Below are positions 1-12,390 of a stretch of DNA of 64,000 nucleotides, one piece after another. This stretch comes from Otis tarda (Eukaryota; Chordata; Aves; Otidiformes; Otididae), in contig CM048554.1 of NCBI GenBank assembly GCA_026413225.1, positions 70,610,463 to 70,674,462 on the forward strand, written 5' to 3'. The position numbers and the translations under genes are program-made. The notes beneath the pieces are model-generated. The model had not been told where the DNA came from. It did no database searches and saw only the letters and a list, made by a program, of their open reading frames with translations. How positions within the stretch are numbered: position 1 is the stretch's first letter; every line of letters begins with the position of its first letter.

Positions 1-3000
1 GCGAGGCAGATTTTATTAACCTTATTCCGTGAGTGCCAGGTGGAGGTACACCGGATTTACATGAAAAGAAAGTGGGAAAATTGTGACAAGGCTGAATAAT
101 TTGCTCTCCAGAGACACTGGACATCGTGAGGCACTACATTTCCTGCAAATGGACAGGGCACTGTGGTTGAGTAGTGAACTAATGCAGATAATCTGTATCA
201 AGAAAACCAGAGCACAAACAGAAATTAGAGGGTCTGGCTTGATTAAATGATGTCCTTCAGTCTTACCACTGTCAGTGATAAGGAGGATGTCCTTCAGTCT
301 GAATGATGTCCTTCAGTCTTACCACTGTCAGTGATAAGGAGGATAACAATTAGATTGGCTACGATGAGTAGCAATTTAGAAATGGACCATGATACACAAA
401 TTTAAGTGAGAAATATGAGGGCAAAAGAGACTGCAACCCCTGGCTCAGCGTTGTCAGAGGTAGCACATTCTCTTAGTCACTGGATGAAGAAAATGTAACT
501 CCACTGGCAGCCCATCCACTTCCATGATAACTACCTACAGAACAGCCGTATTCAACACCAGAGCTTCCAGGGTAATTCAAAGAACCCAATTATTAGGACT
601 CCATTACTATCAGTCCAGTGACTTCATTACCACAGAAATGTGTATGTTATTTTAACCAGCAGTAAGAGCTAATAATGTCTTGTTTTGTATGATGCATTCT
701 GTGGTTATCACATAGTCCAGAGCTTGCCATTGCTATTTTTGTATGTTTTCCTGCTATTTAATATCTGATAAAAAAGCTATCCAGACTGGGTATGATATCA
801 GCTAGATATTTAATTATTATGTTGCTGTACTGGAAAGTGATGCCAGAAAACATAAACACCCCAGATATGCCAGTGTAGGTTTTGGGCTTAGCCCACATTT
901 TTTACCAGTGAAGAAGTTTCATAAGTACATTAAATACATAATTCTGGAGGGCTCTAAAGCAAAGAGTTACCACAAAATCAGTGGGCACAGAGAATGGACC
1001 AATTCATTGGTAAACTCAGAAGAAGGGAAGCAGCCTGAGTAGAAAAAGGTCTCAGATGTCTCTTGTGTGCAGCAGAAGGCAGTAGCAAGGACTTTTCATG
1101 AGCTAGGGTGAGCTAGGGCCTCAAACATAATGGCTCCAAAACAGTAATTCAGTAGATCTGAAAATATCTGGGAATGAAGAGCCATGCTTTTATCTCCTTC
1201 TCATGAATCCAAATGTACTGCACCTAGAGAAACAATGGCTTTAACATTTCCATAAAAGGTCTTATTTTTCTCTCTCCTAAGTGATTTTAGAAGGAAGAAG
1301 TCTCAAATACTGTATCTCAATTTGTTTTCCAAGTATGCATTTGAAATTTTTTATCATTATATTAAGACAGTTGGATATGAGAGGGTTTTTTTTTCTGTAA
1401 ATATTTTATAACTGCCCTTTAAAATATTAGCATCTGATCCATACCAAAAAGTTGTGCTAAATCTGTTGCTGATCTATAAAAAAAATAACATTCAAGTTCC
1501 TCTCTCAACCTCCATTTCCACCAGAGTTAATTTACAGTTGCTGTATTGTTCAATAGGAACATGAGATGAAATTGTTTCAAAAGTTGCATCAACTCTGCTT
1601 GAAGGATTGAGCAGAGAGTCCTATCACCATCGTTAGAGGTGCTGTAATTCCCTCTAGAAATTCTGTTCTTTCCTTTCATCTCTACATCCAAGCTTCAGAG
1701 TGTGATGCTGGTGAGTCACAAATATGCAAGTCAATAGACTATGAAGACATGCCAAGATGCTACATTTAAAGGAACTGTGGTCTGACTATAAATCTGTCTG
1801 TGTCTGGTATTTCACAAATTCTCTTTCATATCTCTTAGCACATTCTTTTGGGAGACACTTCATTTTGAAGACTTTGGTAGAGCAGTAATGTGCAATGATA
1901 AATATTGACCAAATAGGACGATTCAAAATTGGAAGAAGGTAAGTTGATGAAGAGGCAGAATATCATCATGGAGAGTATGAACACATCCTGTGGTATTTTA
2001 CAAGATGGAAAGAAAATTACTTCAAGGTTTCCATAGAAAAGCTTTCAGAAGTACCATTTTCATTTTACTCTATTGAAACTTACAGATCGCTGAAAGAAGT
2101 TGAGCTTGTGGAAAACAGCAGCCTTCTGTCAGTTTCTGAATTGTTGTCATCTTCAGATTCCCACCTATCTGTCCTCCTCTGGTAATTACACAACCCATTC
2201 AAGCATCAGCCTGGTATCATAGACGGTGGCAGGCTGCATGCGCAGCCATACTGTGCCTTTATGAATAACAATGATGTCTCAATCCAGCAAAGTTTAAATT
2301 TGGAATGTTTTTTCTAATCAGCTATACTTTGTAGATAACAGGATTATGAAACTAGTAATTTAGTACATTTCTTCCCATTGTTTTAATTTTTTATCCTGGA
2401 GAATTTGAACAGCTCATTCATACTTTATTTGCTTATACAGAGAGTTTAGTTGTTGTTTTTAAGAACTTTAAAATAACTTAAGCTCTAAGCTGTAAAGCAA
2501 CAATTCTAAGCTAAGGTTTTAGAGAGACAACCTACACTAAAAAAAAAAAAGGTAGACTTAATATTTTTTTTTGAGTTACAAAACCTCAAGAACAAAATGT
2601 TTACTTCTCCTAATTCCCGTGTTTGTCTTCACTTCTGGACGGTCAGATTTTCTTGAGCTCTGTATCAACCTCAACACAAGTGTTGAAGAAATTTCCTTCT
2701 ATATTACCCTAGTTGCTTTGTGCCTAGAATCAAGACAATGTTTGGAGACTGCACTACCTGCAGACTCCCCAAGATTATCATATTGTCTTCCTACAGTATT
2801 TCTGTAAGGTTTAATATCTTTCAAAGCCATTTGTCTGTTGTCAGGCTTGCATAGCATCACTGCACATTGCTAGGATACAGTAAATGTTTTTAAAAGTGTA
2901 AGACCTCCCCTTTTTCCTATTGCTATCTAGAAAAGAAGACCAGATTTTACCCTCTGATATGCGAGGGCAGCTCCCAGTGGAATAAATGGAGTCCTGCATG

Positions 3001-4120
3001 TGTTAGAAGGGTAGACTTTGGCCTTAAAGATTTATAGAGCTATAAAAATACAAGTAGATCCTTTAGATGATGTCTTCTGGAACTTACGGCTGAATCCACA
3101 TCCCTAACAAAAGTTTCATCTTAAAATGGCATTTGCATCCCTTGGAATATGATCTTGGATTATTATTATGCTCTTTTAGGTCTTTGGAGTCATTCGATCT
3201 TCAGTCTGATCTGTCAAAGGCAAAATTTACATCTGCACAGCAAGCCAACACAGTTCCCTTCCCTCTTCTTCCCTTTCCTATCATCTGGTTTCAGGGGTGG
3301 GGCAATGTAGGAGAGAAGTCAGGAGCAGAAAGGCAGTACTGGCTCACTCAACATCTCCTGGAAGTTGCAATAGAGATTCTCCCACTGTCCAGGAGAAGGG
3401 AGGTGAGCAGGGAGTGGAGTACGTGGTTTGGAACGACACCAGAGGCAATGACCTAGAAACCTTACGTAGGAGGGAAACAACACAGACTGTGAGCTGCAAT
3501 AGTAGATTACTCAGGCTTTGCGCAAGCAGTTGAATCTCATTCTTTTTCTGACTTGTCATGGTGTCCTGGAATATTTTTACCTTCTGTTTCATTGTTGAAA
3601 ATAATTTTCCTATCTCCTAGGCACTCACTGAGGAGCCCTCCATTAGCCTTTTGAGAACTGTGTAGCATAATGTATTTATTGTAGGCCTCCTTTTTATTTA
3701 CAGTCTGTTTTTTCCACTCTCAAAACAGAATTATCTCAAAATAAACACCAGACAAGGAGAACCAAAAACATGTGTAATAGCCATGCCATTTCGTAACTAC
3801 CTGCTACATCTTTGTTTGGCACACTGGACTTTGTTTAGCAGAAATATAGTAGTATCAGAAGGTCGAAGTCTCCACAACTTAATCCATCCCTAACAAAGGC
3901 TGGAATTCATATGACACAGACTTCTGTACAAGAGTTTCAACAGAAGTTAAAAATAAATCCTCTCAAAATGGTGAAAAAAGTGTAGTTAATTATAAAGAGG
4001 GGTAAAAACAACCAGAAAAAAAAACTCTGTACCCAAACTCTCCCCAATTAGTTCACTTTTTTTTTTTTTTTACAAAATGAACACCTTTATGTATGCAAGA
4101 TTCAGTTGCTCTGTTCTCTT
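1..4120. other. Gene-free stretch
   Basis: No coding exon or RNA gene was recognised on either strand. Short ORFs (up to about 107 codons) have no recognisable domain and look like chance openings. The only clear structure is the tandem duplication at 246-344 and short homopolymer runs. Confidence 0.6.
246..344. repeat. 56-bp tandem duplication
   Basis: The 43 bases at 246-288 recur identically at 302-344, an offset of 56. A third, partial 15-base copy of the core (GATGTCCTTCAGTCT) sits between them at 286-300. Complete identity suggests a recent local duplication by slippage or unequal exchange. No function is evident. Confidence 0.9.
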
Positions 4121-4213
4121 GGCTAGGTGCTATATCATCTCAACTGTGATCATGCTGGCTCTCATAAACTAAGCAGGGCTAAGCCCATGATGCTCATTTT
4201 GCAAAGCAGACCT
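4121..4213 (+). repeat. 5S rRNA-derived sequence (SINE head or 5S pseudogene)
   Basis: About 92 bases align along their whole length with the 5' four-fifths of vertebrate 5S rRNA. The match includes the internal-promoter core CTAAGCAGGG followed by a degenerate version of the rest of the box C region, ending in AGACC. Identity is roughly two thirds by eye, with small gaps. The match stops where 5S would continue into its last helix, so this is either the 5S-derived head of an old amniote SINE (AmnSINE1/SINE3 type) or a truncated 5S pseudogene. I could not recognise a tRNA-like or Deu-type central domain downstream. Confidence 0.55.
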
Positions 4214-5765
4214 CACTCTAACCTCTCCCTCATAGATCAATGCCACCCAAAGGTCCCCCAACAATCCTTCCAGTTTAATAATATGTACTTAATTGAAGTG
4301 CATGAAACAACATCTCTCTTCTAAACCTCACTGTGACCCAGGGCCTTTCAGGATCTTTTGCATCCTCTACAGTAATTCCACCACATGCACTTACAATCCT
4401 CTTCAGCTGCACAAAATCCAACTCACTTCTGGACAAAATTGCAAGAAGAGAGTATAAGTAGCATGAACATGTTCTTTTAAATAGCCCTGTGGAAGCTCTT
4501 CTCAGCTCTCTGTCTCCTCCTTCTTTGCAGAGTGCTATTGGTGTTGCAAGACCAAGAGTTGTTCTAATGGGAATTACATGTCTGATGACAGTGGGAATTC
4601 ATACTTTAAAATCTCGTCTAGTAAATTAAACTATTTAGGGATCATTCTTTGTCCTCAAGAGGAAACACGAGTTCATGATTTGCACACTTTCTGTTTGGCT
4701 TCCTCTGCCTCCCTGCCATCCTAGGACATGGTAGCCTCAGCCATAGGGAAAATAGCCTCAGCAGTGGGAAATAGCTGACTTGGGCCTGTATAACATATAT
4801 CTCACAAAATAATTCCTTTGATCTTTTCCCACTGAGAGTGATGCTGACATCTGTCCCTCTTGGAGGCTGAGAGACAATGCATTGCCTTGAAGCCACCAGT
4901 CAGAAGGTATATGTTTCCTGGCTGGGCAAGCAACTGCGTCTATGTGCGTACACTTCTGACCGAGCCTAGAGGAAACATGCTTGTCGACCTGCTGGCTGCA
5001 GCTGAAAGCTCTACACTGCTTTTCAAGATCTCAAGCAAGCTAAACGGGATGTGTCTACTCCCCGGTGCAACTGGTTCTGTAGTAATTACTATTGCTGGGG
5101 AGGAGGAAGAGAAAGCCAGGCATTTTCAATAGGAAAGGGACGTGTGGTAGGTAGGAGGAAGAGAGAGGCATGGTTTAATCTCAATAAAATGGAACCTTTA
5201 CTGGTTTATCCACTCATTGCTGTTGATGACATTTGATCCACAAAGAATGAAACTGAGCTAGCAGGTAAGTTACATCAAATACATGAACTCAACTTCTGTT
5301 TTCCCTTGACAAGTCTTTTTCAGTTGTAGTAATTTTAAGTGTCACTTGAAACCATTGAAGGTAGTGCATCTAGGTAATTGAATACCAGAAAGATTTTTTT
5401 TTTTTATGACATCGACCATATCAGCTCACACTAAGTGTTAAGTGAATGTGCTGCACTCAACAGCATAGACAACTTCATCTTTGTTCAGGCTTAGTGATAC
5501 AGAAAGGCTTGGTTGCTCTTCAAAACAGACTCATCAGATTTGCTTAGAATTGTTATTACAAAACTTCTAGTTGTATTCCCCTTACTACAGAATATTTCTC
5601 TGATGATGTACAAAAATCTTTGTTTAACACAGGTCCCAGAGTAACAGCCCATAAGAACAATCTCCACAAACAGCACTGAATGGGGAGATGGGAAGTTCAG
5701 ATTAAGAGAAGACGGACATTTGCATTTCAATAACACTTTCTACTGAACCACTTTAACGCATTGAT
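4214..5765. other. Gene-free stretch
   Basis: No recognisable exon, RNA gene or mobile element on either strand. Overlapping short ORFs near 4640-5240 show no domain or conserved motif. Confidence 0.55.
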
Positions 5766-5837
5766 AGCCCGATCCTACTTTCATTGAAGCAAATGGCAAA
5801 GCTCCCACTGAGGTCAGTGGGAGGCTTGATCTGACCC
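5766..5837. repeat. Ancient palindromic (MITE-like) repeat fragment
   Basis: The centre forms a near-perfect hairpin: TCCCACTGA, two bases, then TCAGTGGGA, extended by AGC/GCT with one bulge. The flanks (GCCCGATCCTA on the left, TTGATCTGACCC on the right) resemble ends of the old palindromic repeat common in bird and reptile genomes. A related copy lies at 32355-32442. Family name not assigned. Confidence 0.5.
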
Positions 5838-7779
5838 TAATTCATGAACAGCCAGATTTTGGTACTCTGACTCCCACTGAATAAACTGTTCAGCCTGTGC
5901 AATTCCACTAGCTACTTATTTTTGAAGTACAGTACTACTTACTCTCAGTGTGTCCTGAAGCTCGTAACAGTGGAGGTTCATCAGTAAAACTGATGGATCT
6001 ATTCCCAGCAAAGAAAATGTATTAGTAGTGCATACCATCTAGCTACTCTTTAAGTTGTTATGAAGCACTTCTGATAATATATTTGTAATTTTAGATGGTT
6101 TTATGACCTGACAGTTTTACTGCCTTTTTATGACTCTTCACTAATTTTTTTTTTTGTGAAATTAGTCAACTAAATCATATGCATAGTTTATCTTTGCTGG
6201 CTAAATGCTAACATTTTAAATGTAGCTCCCAAACAACTGTAAAGGACAAGTTTTTGGTATGATTCTTCTAATAGTGTCTAAAATTTGTGTAACTACCTTC
6301 CTGAATTGGCCAAATACTCTGAATAAGCCAAATAAGAACCTGTAAAGAGAACTGAAGGCTTTTTAAAAATTATTTTTCACCAAAATAACTGTATTGCATT
6401 TACTCTCTTGGGTGATGTAGAGGAAAGTATTTTGAAAGCAGAAGGACAAATTCACACTTGACTACTAGTGAAGATCACTAAGAATTGAACACAAAACATA
6501 TTGTCTGTTAGAAATCTCTCCATATATTAATTTTTATATTTACCTGCATTGTACATGTTGCACAGAGCATTCAATAATTTTTCAAGGCTGGGGTAGTTTA
6601 TTTTAAGATAATGCTCTCCTGTCGCTGAACTGTATGGTTTTTACCTCTTTGCTCTTAATCCCTCTTTGCTTTTTCTCTCGGTCCCTAAAGGACACATCCC
6701 TTTCTGGCATCATTTTGCCTACCAAGGACATCAGGGAGCAGTGGCTACAGCAAAGTTTCTAGAAAATTCAAAAACCTTTAATTAGGATATCATAACAGTT
6801 AGCCATAGAGGGAGTGGAACTGATAACTGAGATTGGATGCAATCACTCAGCATGTATAATGCTGCTAGAGGATGCATGTTCACTGCCACAGCTTCTTTGT
6901 ACAGTTATACATGCCTAAACTGAATCCTCATATAGACTTCAAACAAAATAGCTAAGATTATGTTTTTATTTTAAGTATGAAGTCAGAACACCAATGTCCA
7001 AAAATACTGAGGAAAAGGCTTGTTTTTACTGTCATAATGAACAACAGACGACAGAAATCTCATTAGATAGCTCAGATTTACAATGCAACAACAACAAAAA
7101 AGATTCAGATAACCCAAAGAATCACAAGACAAAACCAGACTCAAACTTTCAAGTACCATCTATCCCTCATATTAACAAATTATGATCAATGATCTTATAA
7201 TTACAAATATAGGTCTGTAATAAAATGGTGAACTGAAGAGACTAGAATAAACTAGAACTTTTCCTGTAACAGCTCTGAATATTTGGAAAGTTAAGTAACC
7301 TTCTGGTTACAGCTCAGTAGGAATTACTTTGCTTTCAGCAAATATTGATAATAAATGCAGTATCATCAGGGCCTGGGAAACAATATGCTCTAACACTCCT
7401 TTCAAAATCAATTTATTTTAATAAAAACATCAGACTTGAAAGCAAACAGAAAATTTGTTCAAGCTTAAACAACAAATGCCAGGTTTTATTCTTATTATGA
7501 GTACTATAGTGATCAGGATTGCACAAGACCGCACATCAAATACATAAAAATCAATGGAACTGGAAATCCAAATTCACGTCAATTCTGCAGTTGCATTAAG
7601 ATTCTTGCTTTTTTTAAAAAATGTGTTTTCATCTGCTTTATTTTTTGAACCGTACTATTATTTCAGTATAAATCCTACAGCTTTGTCTTCACTGGAATAA
7701 AGGGCTACTGAGATTAAATTGCATAATTGAGTTGTGCTAATCTAGGGCCTAAAATCCACGAGTCTATTGAAAACTCTCA
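5838..7779. other. Gene-free stretch
   Basis: AT-rich sequence with no recognisable gene or repeat on either strand. Confidence 0.55.
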
Positions 7780-8108
7780 ATAACCTTTGATGCACTCTCA
7801 TTAATCTTTGATCAATCATGGTGATCGGAAGAAGTGCCTGAAGAGAACATGAAAGCATGCTCCTGTCTTCAAGAAGGAGCATCCAGGGCACTACAGGCCG
7901 GTCAGCCTCATCTCAACCCCTGGGAAGGTGATGGAGCAGCCAATCCTGGAAGCCATTGCCAGGCACGTAAAGAACAAGAAATTGATTGGGAATAGTCAGC
8001 ATGGATTGACAAAGGGAAAGTCATGCTGGACCAATCTGATAACCTTATATGACTAAATGACTGGCTTGGTAGACCAGAGGAGAGCAGTGAATATTCATAA
8101 AATAATGA
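7780..8108 (+). mobile_element. Outer CR1 LINE, 5' piece
   Basis: Plus-strand translation reads through typical CR1 reverse-transcriptase sequence: PVFKK, HYRPVSLISTPGKVMEQ, SQHGLTKGKSCWTNLI, then MTG-VD-RRAVN. It carries an in-frame stop and is a dead fragment. The piece stops abruptly at the tail of the minus-strand CR1 starting at 8109. The MTG-VD-GRAV subfamily signature and the RT position where it stops match the restart at 11399, so I infer the two are one older element split by a later insertion. The upstream limit is approximate. Confidence 0.8.
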
Positions 8109-9229
8109 AATCATAGAATGGTTTGGAAAGGCCCTTTAAAGGTCATCTAGTCCAACCCCCCTGCAAGAAGCAGGGACACATTCAAATAGATCAGGTTACT
8201 CAGAGCCCCGTCCAACCTGGCCTTCAATGCTTCCAGAGATGGGGCATCCACCACCTCTCTGGGCAACCTGTTTCAGTGTTCCACCACCCTCATAAAAAAT
8301 TTCTTCCTCATATCTAGTCTAAATCTACCCTCTTTTAGTTTAAAACCAATACCCCTTGTCCTATCGCTACAGGCCCTACTAAAAAGTTTCTTATAGGCCC
8401 CCTTTAGGTATTGGAAGGCCTCTCTAAGGTCTCCCTGGAGCCTTCTCTTCTCCAGGCTGAACAGCCCTAACTCTCTCAGACTGTCCTCAAAGGAGAGGTG
8501 CTCCAGCCCTCTGATCATTTTCGTGGCCTCCTCTGGACTCACTCCAACTGATCCATGTCTTTCCTGTGCTGAGGGCTCCAGAGCTGGACATAGTACTCCA
8601 GGTGGGGTCTCACGAGAGCAGAGTAAGGTGGGGGGGGGGTGGAATCACCTCCCTCAACCTGCTGGCCACGCTTTTTTTGACGCAGCCCAGGATATGATTG
8701 TCCTTGTGGGCTGTGAGTGCCCATTGCTGGCTCATGTCCAGCTTTTCATCCACCAGTACCCCAAAGTCTTTTTCGGCAGGGCTGCACTCAATCCCTTCAT
8801 CCCCCAGCCTGTATTTGTGCTTGGAATTGCCCTGATCCACATGCAGGACCTTGCACTCGGCCTTGTTGTACCTCATGAGGTTTGAGGGCCCACCTGTCCA
8901 GCCTGTCAAGGTCCCTCTGGATGGCATCCCATCCCTCATGTGTGTCAACCGCACCACTCAGCTTGGTGTCATCTGCAAACTTGCTGAGGGTGCCCTCAAT
9001 CCCACTGTCTATGTCACTGATGAAGATGTTAAACAGTACTGGTCCCAGTATGGACCCTTGAGGGACACCACTTGTCACTGACCTCCATTTGGACATTGAG
9101 CTGTTGACCACTACCCTCTGGATGTGACCATCTAATTCCTTATCCACTGAACAGTCCACCCATCAAATCCATATCTCTCGAATTTAGAGAAGGATGTTGT
9201 GAGGGACCATATCAAAGGCCTTACAGAAG
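8109..9229 (-). mobile_element. Middle CR1 LINE, 3' piece (with 3' tail)
   Basis: On the minus strand this piece starts in RT motif A (FCKAFDMV), passes through the RT palm ([17 protein letters not shown]) and thumb region, and ends with the CR1 3' untranslated end and one tail unit (AATCATAGAATGG on the plus strand). Frameshifts break the frame. It is separated from its 5' piece at 10416-11398 by the plus-strand CR1 in between. Joining across that insert, with one AAG shared, restores the RT frame with no base lost. Confidence 0.88.
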
Positions 9230-10415
9230 AGCAACGGATATCATCTACCTGGACTTGTGCAAAGCTTTTGACACTGTCCTGCACAACATCCTTCTCTCTA
9301 AACTGGAGAAACATGGGTTTGATGGACGGACCACTCGGTGGATAAGGAGTTGGCTGGATGGCCTCACTCAGAGAGTGGTGGTCAACGGTTCAATGTCCAA
9401 GTGGAGACAGTCACGAGTGGCGTCCCTCAGGTGTCCGTGTTGGGCCCGGCCCTGTTCAACATCTTTGTCAGTGACATGGACAGTGGGATAGAGTGCACCC
9501 TCAGCAAGTTCACCAATGACACCAAGCTGTGTGGTGCCATCGACATGCTGGAGGGGAGGGATGCCATCCAGAGGGACCTTGACAGGCTGGAGAGGTTGGC
9601 CTGTGCCAACCTCATGAAGTTCAACCAGGCCAAGTGCAAGGTCCTGCACCTGGGTCATGGCAATCCCAGGCACAAATACAGGCTGGGCAGAGAATGGATC
9701 GAGAGCAGCCCTGAGGAGAAGGGACTTGGGAGTGCTGGTGGACGAGAAGCTCAACATGAGTAGGCAATGTGCTCTTGTGGCCCAGAAGGCCAACCGCATC
9801 CTGGGCTGCATCAAGAGGAGCGTGGCCAGCAGGTCGAGGGAGGTGATTCTCCCCCTCTACTCTGCCCTGGTGAGACCCCACCTGGAGTACTGTGTCCAGT
9901 TCTGGAGCCCCCAACACAAGAAGGACATGGACCAGTTGGAGAAGGTCCAGAGGAGGGCCACAAAGATGATCAGAGGGCTGGAACACCTTTCTTATGAGGA
10001 CAGGCTGAGAGAGTTGTGGCTGTTCAGCCTGGAGAAGAGGAGGCTCCAGGGAGACCTTATAGCGGTCTTCCAGTACCTCAAGGGGGCCTACTACAAGAAA
10101 GATGGGGAGAGGCTGTTCAGTAGGGCTTGTTGTGATAGGATGAGGGGTAACGGTTTTAAAATAGAGGGAGGTAGATTTAGACTGGATATAAGAAAAAATT
10201 TTTTTACAATGAGGGTTGTAGAACACTGGAACAGGTTGCCCAGAGAGATGGTGGATGCCCCATCCCTGGAAACATTCAAGGTCAGGCTGGATGAGGCTCT
10301 GAGCAACCTGATCTAGTTGGGGATGTCCCTGCTCCTTGCAGGGGGGTTGGACTAGATGACCTTTAAGGTCCCTTCCAACTCTAACCATTCTATGATTCTA
10401 TGATTCTATGATTCT
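9230..10415 (+). mobile_element. Inner CR1 LINE, 5'-truncated
   Basis: Youngest layer of the nest. It begins inside RT motif A ([14 protein letters not shown]) and runs through [10 protein letters not shown], the DVEKL-like C-terminal region and a long open stretch at about 9657-10316 that ends at the normal CR1 ORF2 terminus (ALSNLI, stop). The typical 3' end follows, with four ATTCTATG-type tail units near 10385-10415. The long open C-terminal frame and short identical AAG on both sides (9227-9229 and 10416-10418) point to a comparatively recent insertion. It encodes part of a non-LTR reverse transcriptase but lacks the endonuclease and half of the RT, so it is not autonomous. Confidence 0.9.
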
Positions 10416-11398
10416 AAGTCCAGATAGATGACATCTGCAGCTCTTCCCTTGACCACTGATGTAGTTACTCCATCATAGAGGGCCATCAGGTTGGTCAGGC
10501 AGGACTTGCCCTTGGTGAAGCCATGCTGGCTGTCTTGAACCACCTCCCTGCCCTCCATGTGACTTAGCATAGCTTCTAGGAGGATATGTTCCATGATCTT
10601 CCCAGGCACAGAGGTAAGGCTGACAGGTTGCTAGCTCCCAGGATCCTCCTTTTTACCCTTTTTAAAAGTGGGTGCAATGTTTCTCTTCTTCCAGCACCAA
10701 GGACTTCACCTAACTGCCATGACTTTTCAAATATCATGAAGAGTGGCCTGGCAGCTACATCAGCCAATTCCCTCAGGACTCTGGGATGCATCTTGGCAGG
10801 TCCCAGAGACTTATGTATGTTTAGGTTCCTCAGGTGGTCACAAAACTGATCTTCTCTTACAGTGGGAGGGACTTTGCTTCCCCAGTCCCCATCGTGCAGT
10901 CCATCCACTCAAGCTTTATTCTTTGCCTGACCTATTTCTCTCAGGACCGTGAACTCCACCAGTGCATCACCACTGCAGACCAGGCTGCCTCCAAACTTGA
11001 TGCTGGTGACAGAAGCTCACTTGTGTTGGTGACCAGCAGGTCCAGTATGGCATCCCTTCTGGTAGGGCTATCTATCACATGGCTTAAGAAGTTATCCTCA
11101 ATGCATTCCAGGAGTCTCCTGGACTGCCTACAGCTCACCATGCCACTTTTCCAGCGGGGGTGGCTGAAGTCCCGTAGGAGGACAAAAGCCTGCGAGTACG
11201 ATGCCTCCTGTAGCTGGAGTAAGAAGTCTTCGTCAATAGGCTTCCCTTGATTGGGCGACCTGTAGTAAACACCAACCACCAGGCTCCCTTTGTCACCTTG
11301 GTCTCTGACTTTCACTCATAAGCTTTATACCCACTCGTGGCTGTTCTTTAGAGGCAGTTCTTCACACTCTATCCATTTTTTTTGATGTAGAGGGCAAC
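10416..11398 (-). mobile_element. Middle CR1 LINE, 5' piece
   Basis: Minus-strand translation gives the C-terminal half of the apurinic-type endonuclease domain (GVYYRSPNQG, LLRDFSHP, SRRLLECIEDNFL, SPTRRDAILDLLVTN), then the linker and N-terminal RT ([32 protein letters not shown]). It stops exactly at motif A, where the inner CR1 begins. The true 5' end of the element is missing; recognisable CR1 sequence reaches about 11398 (ALYIKK). In-frame lesions show it is inactive. Confidence 0.87.
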
Positions 11399-12390
11399 AT
11401 CTATATAACTTAACATCAGTAAGGTTTTTATCCCTATCTCCCACAGGATCTTCATGGAGAAGCTGATGAAGTATGGGCTAGATGAGCAGACAATGAGGTG
11501 GACTGAAAACTGGCTAAACGGCCAGGCCTAGAGGGTGGTGATCTGTGGCAGGAAGTCTAGTTGGAGGCCACTAATTTGTGAGGTAACCCAGGGGTCAACA
11601 TTGAGTCTGATCATATTTAACATCTTCATTAGTGACCAGGATGACATAGTAGAGTGTACCCTCAGCAAGTTAGCAGATGACACAAAACTAGGAAGAATAC
11701 ACCAAAGGGTCATGCTGCCATCCAGAGAGATCTCAACAGGCTAGTGAAACGGGCTGACAGTAACCTCATGAAGTTCAACAAGAAGAGCACCTAGGGAGGA
11801 ACAACCCCATACACTAATACACACTGGGGAATATCTGGCTGGAAAGCAGACCAGCAGAAAAGGACCTGAGTGTTGTGAGGGACACCAGGTTGAACATGAG
11901 CCAGCAATGTGCCCTTGCTGCCAAGAAGGCTGACAGCATCCTGGGCTGCATTAGGAGAAATGCTGTGAGCAGGTGAAGGAAGGTGATCTTTCCCCTTTAC
12001 TCAGGATGAGTGAGGCCACACTCAGAGTACTGGGTCCAGTCCTGAGCTCTTCACTACAAGAGACATATAGACACACCAGAGAGAGTCTAGCAAAGGGTCA
12101 CTAATATCATTAAGAGTCTGGAGGATCTCTTCTATGAGAAAAGGCTGGGACTTGTCAGCCTGGAGAAGAGAAGGCTCTGAGGTATCTTATCAATGTATAT
12201 AAATACCTGAAAGAAGGGAGTCAGGCTCTTTTCAGTGGTGCCCAGTAACAGGAGCAGAGGCAGTGGGCACACACTGAAACACAGGAGGTTCCGTCTGAAC
12301 ATCAGGAAATATTTTTTCACTATGAGTGTGACCGAGCAGTGGCATAGCTTGCCCAGAGAGGTTGTGGAGTCTCCCTCCTGAGACTGGATC
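11399..12390 (+). mobile_element. Outer CR1 LINE, 3' piece
   Basis: Resumes plus-strand CR1 at degenerate motif A (SKVF then SHRIFMEKLMKYGLDEQTM). It continues through the palm (FNIFISDQDD, KLADDTKLG), the C-terminal region ([30 protein letters not shown]) and fades near 12390. Many stops and frameshifts make this the most decayed layer. It is inferred to be the continuation of 7780-8108. No clear tail octamers remain, so the 3' boundary is approximate. Confidence 0.78.

Noticed and set aside
3133-3456. 107-codon ORF in the left flank
   Set aside because: No domain, no splice or promoter context and overlapping ORFs in other frames; looks like a chance opening.
9621-10388. 255-codon minus-strand ORF
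   Set aside because: Antisense to the inner plus-strand CR1 ORF2, which is the real coding remnant; the sequence is low-complexity proline/leucine/histidine-rich shadow.
7780-11398. CR1 cluster read as one inverted duplication (palindromic locus)
   Set aside because: The topology is palindromic, but the two 5' pieces belong to different CR1 types (VKNKKLIGNSQHGLTKG against [17 protein letters not shown]), so independent nested insertions fit better than duplication.
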